Shown here: positions 12,302-22,100 of the stretch, piece after piece
How positions within the stretch are numbered: the stretch's first letter is position 1
Layout: each line of letters begins with the position of its first letter
NCBI RefSeq assembly: GCF_036370855.1
Contig: NC_088099.1
Coordinates: 17,699,501 to 17,763,500 of the forward strand
DNA: 64,000 bases
Direction of reading: 5' to 3'
Origin: Dromaius novaehollandiae
Taxonomy: Eukaryota > Chordata > Aves > Casuariiformes > Dromaiidae
Made by a program: the position numbers and the translations under genes
Notes under the pieces: generated by a model
What the model was told of the DNA's origin: nothing
Seen by the model: only the letters and a program-made list of their open reading frames with translations
Database searches by the model: none

Positions 12302-13086
12302 ATTTTGCCAACAGGTCCTCGCTGCTTGGTAGCCTCCTAGTAAGTCAGAGGCTGCAAGTAATTGCTGTGACCTTGTTATCTTGGTTTTGTGCCACAGGAT
12401 GATCCTGAAGGATGGGAGTAGACTTACATATGTATGCCATGGAGCAGAAACTTCTGCTTCCTCCGTGTGCTTCCTCCCTGTGCCTGTACTAAGTACCTGA
12501 TTTTACTCTGGCATCCTGTGACATGTCCGTCCTGAATCCATTGATGTGGAAAGAGAGAAACTCCTCCTCTTTTTTTCCTTTGAAGCTGATCTAAAAAAAG
12601 AAAATGGTTTCATTAAAATGAATTGTAGCTTTGGGAAAACTAATATCCCAGGCAGGTTCCTGAAAGAGGATACCTACGTTATCCTAGCGTGAGAGCTGCC
12701 GTAATACATTAAGGGTGTGTTACTCAGCCTCGCACCTCCCAGTTGCTCCAATTCTGCCCTCTCCTAGGCTGCGCCGCTCTCCTCATTCCTTCTCCTATAG
12801 CCTACCTTCTTCCCAAATCCCCTGTATTTACTTCCTCCATTTTTTTCTCATTAGTCATCTTCACCTTTCTTCATTTTTTTCCACAGACATTTCTTAGTCG
12901 GTACACTGAATAGTGCAATTGAGCAAAAACGAACTCGCCAAAGAAGATCTCTATCTCCTGTAGGGAGGTTTGCCAATGTATCACCCGTACCTTTTGGAGA
13001 AGAAACTCTGTGTGAACAGAGGTCAACACTGCTAGTAGTGTCCCACGTGCTAAACTGTGAAGCTAGAGCACCACTAGATTGAGTTG

Positions 13087-13103
13087 CAAGGAGTTACATG
13101 TAC
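13087..13103 (-). repeat. Inverted repeat, right copy (17 bp)
   Basis: CAAGGAGTTACATGTAC, the exact reverse complement of 12164-12180. It sits four bases before the AATAAA at 13108-13113. Confidence 0.9.
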
Positions 13104-13107
13104 AGAA

Positions 13108-13113
13108 AATAAA
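13108..13113 (+). terminator. AATAAA polyadenylation signal of the candidate divergent transcript
   Basis: A canonical hexamer 26 bases after the TGA that closes the exon 2 open frame, with moderately G/T-rich sequence following. It is used only if the candidate transcript is real. Confidence 0.3.
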
Positions 13114-13130
13114 CACTGAGGCCTAAGGTG

Positions 13131-14040
13131 AATTCTTTGTCCTGAAATTTTATAATGAAGGTTTTGCCATTGACTTCAGTAGACTAAGATTTCATATACT
13201 CTATTATAACGCAGATAAAAACCAGAACATATAGCGCTTGTCTCATGGGATCTCAAAACAGGTTCAACTGATCAGCTCCTAGTGTTGTGGGAATTGCTTC
13301 TGGTGACTGAGAGATGCCCTTTTCTCTCTCTAATTGAGAACTAATTCACTAGAAGAGAAGCTGTGGGGGAGCACAGTCTTGCAAGAGCTACCGCCTTTTC
13401 AATGAGAAATAAAACGTAGTCCAGCCCATTTTTAGCAATTCTCAAACTCACAATGCAATCTTCCCAAATATTTTAATCCTAAAGCCACTGACAAATCCTA
13501 CACGTCATTGTCCTGAATTCCAACAGAGTTTCAGCTGAAGGTTTATGTAGGTAATGCTTCAGCTAAGTTTGCATGGCAAGCTGATCAGCTCTCTTCTCGG
13601 CTTCATGTGCCACACATGGGAATGTCGGGGGCTTTAGGAAAGGGCTTCGCAGAGGCCGCGGACCAGAGCTGAAAATGCCGCAGGCAAGGACAGCGCTGGG
13701 CACTGCAGGAGCGCTCGCCGGGATTATCAGACCATTGGCCTGTCAAGTGAGAAACTTGCTTCAAATCCCCATCCTGCCGGTTTTTTAGCAAAGTCTTGAA
13801 TCCAGTTTCCCTTCATTCTAGGAGCACCCAAGGACTCACTGGGTTACAGAGTCATGTTTTCTGTCCCTCCTTTCCCCCCGTTTTTTTCCTCCCCACTTTC
13901 TGGTTCAGAGCGTATTTAACAATTTTTAGCAGCCTAGCTACTTTTAGAGAAGAAATTGGGGAAGGAAAAAAAAAAAGCCTTGCTCCTGAAAACCCTCCCA
14001 TCCAATATCTGGGATTTCATGGGCTGAAGGAAACTGGATG
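13131..14040. other. Spacer between the divergent transcript and the MAP3K8 promoter
   Basis: No exon or clear repeat. A stretch at about 13720-13790 looks faintly tRNA-like (GCTTCAAATCC resembles a B box) but is not enough to call. Confidence 0.6.
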
Positions 14041-14055
14041 CGAAGTCCGCTGGGG

Positions 14056-14143
14056 GCCCGCGGCCGGGGCGGGGGGGGGCGGGAGGCGGCGGGGCCCGGC
14101 CGGGCCCCGCCGCCTCCCGCCCCCCCCCGCCCCGGCCGCGGGC
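14056..14143. repeat. 88-bp perfect palindrome
   Basis: Bases 14056-14099 are the exact reverse complement of 14100-14143 with no spacer. The arms include a G9 run at 14071-14079 mirrored by a C9 run at 14120-14128. The centre reads GGGGCCCGGCCGGGCCCC. Pairing stops at 14055/14144. A real palindrome of this kind would extrude as a hairpin. A fold-back read or assembly artefact is an equally serious possibility. Confidence 0.95.
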
Positions 14144-14195
14144 GGCACCTTTACGGCGGAGCGGGGAGGCGCCTTCGCTCGCCTTCCAGTAAAGC

Positions 14196-14206
14196 GAAAT
14201 AGAAAC
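14196..14206 (+). promoter_or_regulatory. ISRE/IRF-like motif
   Basis: GAAATAGAAAC fits the GAAANNGAAAC core bound by IRFs and ISGF3. It lies in the MAP3K8 CpG island about 110 bp before the likely exon 1 donor. Function is inferred from the motif and from the immune role of the gene. Confidence 0.45.
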
Positions 14207-14749
14207 CGGGGCCGGCGCTGGCGGCGCGGGGAGGGCGGCGCTGCCCGGCCGCCCCCGGGAGTTTCCAGCGGGGCCGCGGCGCGCAGGGCAGCGCGGAGCC
14301 CCGCGGCGGCAGGTGAGGCGAGGGTGGGGGGCGGCGGGTCGGACGGTGCCCCCCGGCGGGTCTCGCTCCCTCCCTCCGCGGCTCCCTGAGCTCCTGGGCG
14401 GGGGCGGGGGGGGGGGGGCGGCGCTGCGTGCTTGGGATTTGGACGGACATCTGAGGAAAAAACTACTCCTTTCTGTTTGTGTTTGAGAGCGTGTAGGAAG
14501 GCGGTAGAGCGTAAAGCGACAAACTGTTTGATATCGTTGCCGACGAGCCTGCGGCTGGAGTTGGCGAGCTGCCGTGCTGATAAAACCGCTTTTCAGCCTG
14601 TGGCCGAGCTCAGCTCTGAGCCCTCTTTACGGAGCCCACAGCGTGAACGCCAGAGCGCTTCCCTCTCAAATGTAGGTTAAGCTGATTTTTTTTTTTAAGG
14701 GGCCACAGCGCTACAGCTGTAGCGTCCCTGTATAAGGAGGCAGAGAACT

Positions 14750-15040
14750 AGCGCCGTAGCTCGTAGGTGCGGGCAGCCGGCGTGCAGACCGCCTTCCCCC
14801 ACGCGCCTTATGGGGCAGAAGCGCCTCGGCTGTGGCCCCGGCTCAGCTGGGCCCGGTGCTGCGAGCGGCGCGGGAGCAGCCCGGCAGCCGGGGGAGGCGC
14901 GGGCGCGGCCCCTCTCCCGCAGCGGCGCCGGTGGGACGGGGCGGGCGAGGCGCTGGGGATCCTCGGCCGGCTGCTGCCTCCGGGAGCCGCGCTCCTTCTC
15001 TCTCCTCTGCTGCTCTCCCAGCTTGCTGCTGGCCGGACGG
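14750..15040. promoter_or_regulatory. Second CpG-rich block downstream of the likely MAP3K8 first exon
   Basis: CpG-dense, and separated from the first block by about 330 bp of ordinary sequence. It may be the edge of the same island or an alternative promoter. A weak donor (TTTTAG|GTGGGC near 15066) is the only splice-like signal. Confidence 0.5.
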
Positions 15041-17689
15041 TGGATCAAGATTCACAAGGTTTTAGGTGGGCTGTCTCCTTACTGCTGTCAGCCTCTTCAG
15101 CAGCATGGTATTTGCTGCTAAAATCACTTAATCTCTGGCACCTGTTCTGCTCCCTAGTTTAACGGGCTCTGCATCTGCAGACCAAAAAGGAGAACAGTGA
15201 ATCTCTATTGTAGATAAGCTTTTTGCCACTGTAAGCATTAGAAGCCCCCCCCCCCCCCCTTGCTCCGGGAAAGTCTAAAATTATGTGGAAATTGAAATTT
15301 TTAGTTACTTTGCAGCAGACTTTTTTTGAAAGGGATTGTGTTTTTCAAGGTCTGTCAATAGTTTTTCTCATGAGCAAATATGGATTTTTGTCACCGCTGA
15401 TGGTTAACTGCATGCAGTCAAACCAGAAAATTATTAAAGACAGTACAAGAAATTTTTATATAAGTATGTGACTGTGTTGAGCCAGTCTGTGCAGACTTTT
15501 TAAATGCTGGGTTTTTTCTTATTCTTGACACACAAAAAATCCTGCAGGAGCTCAGAGGAACTGGGCTATCCAGTTAACCTTATGCCCTTTAATATGGCAT
15601 ATGAAGATATTTTCAAGCAATTTTCTTCTCAGAAAAAGCCTTTTCAGGGAAAAGCTACTCATGACAAATAGAGAAATAAACTCTTTGCGTGCTGGTTGCT
15701 CATGTGATGATGATGAAATGATGCCAGAGATGGAGAAAGAATCTTGTGCTTTATCAACTGATTTAAGTGCTTGCATTTAGTTTTCTTTTTCCACTGTAGG
15801 TAAAACCAGACTTTTCATTGAGAACTCAAGTAAAACATATTTAGTGACTTAAATTCTTCAATCACTTGAATTGTATAGAATGTTTTAGAGCATTATTTAA
15901 GTGCTCAGTGCAGATACTAGTACAGGATTCTAGAGAGGAAAGGGACAATGAATTCACTGCTGGCAAATGGGCAGCCTTTGCCAGTGGTGGAAATGTAATC
16001 CATAAATTGCTGCACAATTTAAAAGCAAAAAGGGCTTTATAAAGTCTAGAAAATGTTCTCGCTATGTAAACATGTAGTATTTGGAATTTACTAGGTATGG
16101 GAAAAATGAAGGGTTTGCAGCTGCTTTCAAGCACTAAAGGCATAAAACTGAGAATAAGCTGGTTATAATCACTTTGTTCTACTTATTCAGACCTTTGTGG
16201 GAAGTCGTGCAACTGTTGAGAATAATATTAGTAACATGCTGTAGTTTGGGAACATTTTGAGGAACAAAGCAGAGTTGGCACTGAGGGAAAGCTGCATTTG
16301 GTCTAAACTGCACAACTCTTATGCATGAAAATGCTATGAAAAAGTGAGTTACTATAAGTATGTTATTGACTTGTCTATATCCAGGAGAGACTACAACTTG
16401 TGCAGGCTCATATTCTGTTTCAGAAAGTCCCTTAGGACTTGTTTCTAACTTACCTTACTTTTCACATGCAGTCTCTTAGGTCCTCTTATGACTGGACTGA
16501 GTGTTTTTTTCCCCTCCACCCCCATCAATTCAGCATCAAAAAGCAATGAATAAAAGTCCTGCTATGGAGAAAGATATAAATCTCCTTTATAAAGAGTAAA
16601 CACTTTCAGGCTGCTCTAACAGCCTCTGATTTGGGGATGGAGCATGAAGGTGGGCTGCTGCAGGTTAGAAAACAGCCTTCACTTTTGTTATTTCTTGCTG
16701 TTGAAAAAAACCCTGACCCCTCTCACCACCCAAATACAAATTCTGCAAAATTAATGCTAATGACCGTTAATTTAGTTTTCCTACTCCCACTTCCCTAATG
16801 CTAGGGGTGATGTTGCATTTACTTGACGCTGGGTGAACTGGTGTGCGTGAGTACTGGTGAAACGCATTAACCATGGAGGCCGGGGGCGGGGGGGGGGCAC
16901 GGTGCTGCCCCGACACTGCAGCCGCAGCGCTCGGCAAGGGCCGCGATGTACCTTGTCGTGCACCGTGTCTGCAGTTTTCCTGCCCTGCCTTTCGAGCTTG
17001 CCGCACGCGGTCTGAATTTCTTTGCCAAGTCCGCCACGTCACTTTACTCAGTTTTCTTCAACGTTAGAGCTGACGTAAATACTCTCGAACCCATGAGAAA
17101 TATGTGCCACAAAAGTTCCGTGTCCCTGTGGGGAGGGCGAGGAAGATAGTGATCAAAACCAGAGACTGCACCTAGGTAAATGCATTGCTCCGTGGCCCCA
17201 GGGGACTGAGTCTGCTATTTGTCCTTGAGATAGGTTGTGCTTTCTTTCTTTCTTTCTTTTTTTTCGTTTTATGTATCTTTTTTTCTGGTTGTTATCTTTT
17301 GCCCAGAATAGGTGTTTGCAGTGGATTATGAAAATGAGAAGTGAGAGTGCTGTGGATAAGATATGTTCTACTCACTTCTGCTAGAGGAAAAGGAGATTCT
17401 TCTTTGTAACTTGCAAGTGTCAGACAGAGAGAATAAAACTCAGAAGCTTACTATGGAAAACTTATTTTTCACTACTACTTGGAAATCTAGATGATCATAC
17501 AGTAGCTTGATTCTTGTTTGAGCTGTCATTTTTTTTTCTTTCTGCAAAAAATCCCCTATTATCTTGGCATTGTGATTATTAGTTTTTCTTTCCATGAAGC
17601 CTGTGAAGCAAATCATCATATGAGTAGAGGCCAGTCCTTCTGCCTGAGCACGTCTGCCATTACTTTACTTTGTTTTGCTTTTTTAATAG
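15041..17689 (+). other. MAP3K8 first intron
   Basis: No coding exon. It contains the C15 run, a CpG-enriched patch at about 16860-17050 and a (CTTT)n run near 17240-17264. The CpG patch could be an alternative start, but no convincing donor follows it. Confidence 0.6.
15245..15259. repeat. C15 homopolymer
   Basis: An uninterrupted run of 15 C in MAP3K8 intron 1. Its length may be inexact in the assembly. Confidence 0.9.
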
Positions 17690-17814
17690 ACTGCTGTGGA
17701 ACACTGTGAAATTATCATCAGTGGTAAATACGGGTTCAAGATACATGACAAACTGAGGGATTATACTGAGACATTTTTGATGTTTTTGTGTGATGTAACC
17801 GGGATAAATATAAG
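17690..17814 (+). other. MAP3K8: Likely MAP3K8 5' UTR exon
   Basis: Flanked by an acceptor (TTTTTTAATAG, ending 17689) and a strong donor (AAG|GTAAGT at 17814/17815), one intron before the start-codon exon. I infer a noncoding leader exon by analogy with the mammalian gene. One frame is open through the whole exon and joins the MAP3K8 frame without a stop. An ATG at 17780 in that frame would add 20 residues to the N terminus. Its context is poor (T at -3, T at +4), so normal use of the downstream start is more likely. Confidence 0.6.
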
Positions 17815-17929
17815 GTAAGTGTTCATTGAAGCGTGCATGTTGAAAATTATTTGTATAAGTATTTTAATGACTGGCTATGCATATATGTTTTTAACTTGAA
17901 TACAAAAACTCTGTCTGGCTCGTGTTAGG

Positions 17930-18600
17930 AACCTGGGATGGGAGGGGACTTCTTGGGACACTGAATCCAGTTTCCTGTCATTGGTCCTCTTTAACAAAAT
18001 GGTCAAGATCTATCTTAAAAGTTATTGTTAGAAATAGTGAGGGCCAAACAAGCTGATGGAAACTGCTTCAAAAGCTCATTGCTCTTATGTTAAGTCAGTT
18101 TCTGATTTTCTTCTTAAATGGGTGAAAATTGCAGTTGAAATCCAGTTCTGGTCAGTAATGCCCCCCCAAAATGGGTGGTGTATTTCAGCTGGTGTCTTAC
18201 TTGTGCATTGTACAATGATACTAACAGATGCTTTTTGCTATTGTAATGGTCTTGCTCCATGGCTTTCTCCTCTTTGTGGACACATCACATAAGTTACTCA
18301 AGAACATTTGGGGATAAACTCATATAGTACACTTATATCTCTGTCGTCCATTTCAAAATGATGAATCCACTCTTACAGGAAGAGTTATTAGTTTGTGAGG
18401 ACATGAAATATTGGGGGTTTTTTTGGTCCTATTCCATTGCTTTCTATGTAATCTCATCTGTATTAAGGATGCTTCTTCATTTTTGTGTAATCCAGCAAAA
18501 TATAACTAGTTCATGCTTCCTTGTTGTACCAGCATCCCTAATGAAAATCTCTGATAAAGAAAATTCCAAGAGTGAATGATTGGGGATGTTCACTAATAGC
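17930..18600 (-). repeat. Possible decayed CR1-like LINE remnant
   Basis: The first 80 bases (GGGAGGGGACTTC..., then GAATCCAGTTTCCTG) resemble the antisense text of old CR1 3' ends, and the following 500 bases keep a loose resemblance. It is very diverged and could be coincidence. Confidence 0.3.
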
Positions 18601-18822
18601 TTTCAAACAAAATTCCGCTAATAAAGACTTTGTTTTTTCTATGTCCTCTTCACCTGGTCTATTGATCATGACTTTTTTTCATGATACAATGTACTCATCT
18701 TAAATCTAACCATATAATGATGAGCTTTCGTTCTTGCTTTGCTGAAACAACTTTAGATGAAGTGATTTCAGGTTTGTTTGTTTCTTTTTTTTTTCAGGAG
18801 TGGTTTTGCAAAGCGAACAGTA

Positions 18823-19158
18823 ATGGAGTATATGAGCACTGGTAGTGATAGCAAAGAGGAAATTGAGTTGTTGCTAACTAATTTAAATATGTCTGAGGTG
18901 ATAGACATCATGGAAAACCTTTATCCAGGTGGGGACCTTGCAGTTTATGAAGACAGCATAATTACCATGTGTGAAGAAGCAAATCAAAATGAAGAACGTG
19001 CAGAATCTTTACTATTTTGTGAAAGGGAAGTTTCTTTGATGTCATGCGTCAAATACGGGACTGTGGAAGATTTGCTTGCTTTTGCAAATCAGGTGTCTAA
19101 CACTGCGAAACAATGTAAAGGATGCAGACAGCAAGAATCTGGAATCCTCTTGAATATG
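18823..19158 (+). CDS. MAP3K8: MAP3K8 coding exon 1
   Basis: The exon itself begins at 18798 after TTTTTTTTCAG; coding starts at 18823 with [13 protein letters not shown], nearly the human N terminus. It encodes 112 residues of the N-terminal regulatory region, ending ESGILLNM before GTATGT. Human has an extra Val at this junction as I recall it; neither splice site here can supply it. Confidence 0.95.
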
Positions 19159-22100
19159 GTATGTCTCTCTCTCTTTTTTTTTTTTTATACTTAAAAAACA
19201 AAGTTATTGTTAGTTGATAGAAGTGATTCATGAATGTACATAAAGATCACCCCCAGTCTGAGGAGTGACAGTCAGAGCGTCGTTCCCTGCAGGAACGTGG
19301 GGCTGGAGGGCATCTCTGAGGCCGTCCAGTCTAGCCACTGCCATCTCAGGTACCCATGCAAAAAGGTCGTTTGTTCAGAAAGGTCCACTGTACGTTTGCC
19401 TCTTGGTATCTCTGAAGATTAGAAAACACTTTCCAACATTGAAGACAAACTTGAGACAGTCGGTAAAAGGGAAAAAGCTGTAATGGCATACAGGAAGAGC
19501 TTAGGAGATGATAAGGGTTTTCCAGTGCCTTGTGTCCATCACGCAAAACTCCCAAGTAAAGGTTTAGGATCTATTTTAGTAGAGTAGCTGAATTTACTCA
19601 CTCTCTCTGACAAATTGTTGTAAAAAGTGGTTATACAAAGAGAAATGACATATAGTATCAACTCTAACTTTCAAAATTACTGCATTATATAATATCATAT
19701 ACTGCTACATACTAGCATAGTCATGGTGTTTTGAAATACGTTCTTTTTTTTCCCCTAAAATGTTTTGTGCTCTATAAGCATCTGTAGAAATTAGTGTCAA
19801 TGTACTTCTGTTAAAAAGCAGTTGCTTTGGTAATAAAACATCATGAAATGGAAGTTTGTGCGAACAGCTTTGTCCTGCTGTTTTAGTTTCTTGATATATT
19901 CTAAATCTATTATCTTAGATATCTTCTATGCAATATGTTTTTCATGTGAGCATTGGTTCTCTGTTAGGCTCACTGTTTACTCAAGCATGAAATAGCAGAG
20001 TGTTGTTTTATCCTGACTTGCAGGGAGTGTTGCAGTGTTGCAAAACAGTCACTTTTTAAACTCTGTAACATTGAAGTGACACTTACTAACATTAAATGTT
20101 TGCCATACTTAGGATAGACACTGTTCTACATACTCACGGTTGTTTTGCTTGCATATTACTTCTGTAGATGCATACAATTGGTATGAACCAAGTATTATTA
20201 GATGCACGTGACCCATTGGGCAACTGAGGATTGGAGGCAGGGCATTGCTTTTAGATGCATCTCAGTGGGTGCACCTACACTGGAAATATTTATAGCATTT
20301 ATTTAGGATCCGGCGTGTGTTTCTGATTGCCTGATGACCCCCCACTGACCATGCTGCAGCTCACAGCTGAATGATGGTGTTTGAGCGCACAAGCTGAATT
20401 TAGTTGAAACTAAGCAGGGAGATGCTCTCCAGCCACAAATGAGCACTGGCTTCACAAGGCTAGAAGCTTTTCAGGCTAGAAACTAGTCCAAAGTAAACCT
20501 TCCTGAAACGTGAACAGTGTGACGTTGGTGGCTCTCTTTCCCTCCGCAATCCACTCCAATCAGTCTGTATTATTTACCAGGATAGATGCAGCCCATGTGG
20601 CTCAGCTGCTCTCAGCCCTTCAAAACGCAGAAGTTTGCAGGAAGAATGTGCAGATTGTAACAGGCTCTATCTTGGTTCTGACAGATGAGAGGCTCGTTCT
20701 GCATGTCATAAGCAAAATAAAAAAAATACAACCTTCCCCCCCCCCCCCCCCCGGCCCTTAACAGTTTAGAATTTCTGAGAATTAACTTTCTTATTTAGAT
20801 ACTAGTCACAAATGACAATTGTAGTTTTCAAATATTTTCCTAATTGAAAAACACAAAGGTAATTAAAGCACAGGGAGATTGTGCATGACGGCTTAGAAAG
20901 AAATCTAAAAACAATACTGTAACCTTCCTAATGTTAGGAAGCAGCTGAAGAGCTGAGTGCGTGAAGCTGTGTAAAGACATGGAATAATAAATATCCTTGA
21001 TCTGCATTTATATACCTTTGAGTTAAGAATTTTGATCAAGTAGCAGTAAACAGGTTAACAATATTCTGGATACTAGTAATACTGTATATCCCTGAATTAA
21101 TTAGAAACATATTCACAAGAGATGTTAATTCTTGTAATGTTTTTTTTTTCAGCTAAAGGCTTAAGAAATAGAAAGACTAAAGCAGTACTAGCATTGCGGT
21201 AGTTAGGTGTTTGGTCTCTCTGCCATGCGCAGAGGGAAGGAGCTGTTTTAGAGGCAGATTCAGAGCGAGAGGCTCGCTCAGGCGCTCCAAATCGCTTGCT
21301 GGAGGAGCCTCCTCGCCCTGTTGGCGGTACAGAGGACCTCTACTCCTCACATTGCCTCCCTAAAGCAGGCAGTGCGACTCCTGCTCTTTTTTGAGCTATA
21401 ATGTAAAAGTGTTGCAGGGTGGCTGGTGAAATCGAAGCAGACTCCTTTTACCTTTTACTAAGCAGCAGGAATCCTGATACAAGGTGGAAAACTAAGATGT
21501 GCTCCCCCAGGAGTGCATGCGATATTAGGAAATGCTGAAACTCTTGCTCACGTAAGATAGCCTGTGAGTAACAGGTATGTGGCACAACAAGTCAGCAGAT
21601 TACAGGAAGAACAAACACGTGCAGGTAAAGCTAATAACAAGAGGTGGGTAATTTCGTTAACCCTGCCGCTGTTGTTGTTTCAAGACAATTAATTGCAACT
21701 TACACTTTAAGTTAGTCACTGGAGAGAAACGTGGATGCGTATGCTGTGAATGAGTGCCACACCTCGCGTGCTGCTCCCCTTTGCCGTTTCTAAATAAAGA
21801 CAGCTGAACAGAGCCCGTGCATCGTACACGTATGTGTGTGGTTTTTTTCTTCGCTACATGTGTCAAATCAGCATTGAAGTAGCTTTAACTTCAGTGTGTT
21901 CAGTGGTTTTCTTTTTTTTTTTTTTCCTTTTTACTTTATAGATTACACCCAAGAATGGGCGCTATCAAATTGACTCAGATGTGCTCCTGTTTCCATGGAA
22001 GCTGACTTACAGGAATATTGGCTCTGACTTTATCCCTCGGGGAGCTTTCGGCAAGGTGTACCTAGCTCAAGACAGAGAAACCAAAAAACGAATGGCATGC

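Larger units (their letters stand above)
12120..13130 (+). ncRNA. Candidate divergent two-exon transcript upstream of MTPAP
   Basis: The evidence is splice-site structure only. Exon 1 starts somewhere near the CpG island edge and ends at 12339 before a GTAAGT donor (12340-12345). The intron ends in a long pyrimidine tract with CACAG at 12882-12886. Exon 2 begins at 12887 and has AATAAA at 13108-13113. Exon 1 contains a 44-codon frame from the ATG at 12206, ending in a stop at the exon end. Exon 2 has a 64-codon stop-free frame (12888-13079, then TGA) with no ATG, and the splice junction places a TAA before it, so it is probably noncoding. An alternative reading is an upstream 5' exon of MAP3K8, since AAG|GTGAAT at 13127/13128 could act as a donor. 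Confidence 0.35.
14040..14430. promoter_or_regulatory. CpG island, likely MAP3K8 promoter and first exon
   Basis: Very GC-rich and CpG-dense. It ends in G-runs able to form quadruplexes (G13 at 14406-14418). A good donor, CAG|GTGAGG, at 14312/14313 could end a noncoding first exon of MAP3K8 on the plus strand. The transcription start is not visible from sequence. The 88-bp palindrome and an ISRE-like site lie inside. Confidence 0.7.

Noticed and set aside
13720-13790. tRNA-like stretch with a B-box resemblance
   Set aside because: No cloverleaf can be drawn and the A box is poor. It might be a very old SINE head but is not supportable.
13796-14389. 197-codon plus-strand frame over the MAP3K8 island
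   Set aside because: It crosses the palindrome and consists of Arg/Gly/Pro/Ala low-complexity sequence. Composition explains it.
14695-15162. Several 70-130 codon frames on both strands
   Set aside because: Same GC-rich composition effect in the second CpG block, with no splice or homology support.
16860-17060. CpG-enriched patch as an alternative MAP3K8 first exon
   Set aside because: Short, with frames on both strands but no convincing downstream donor. Kept only as a remark in the intron entry.
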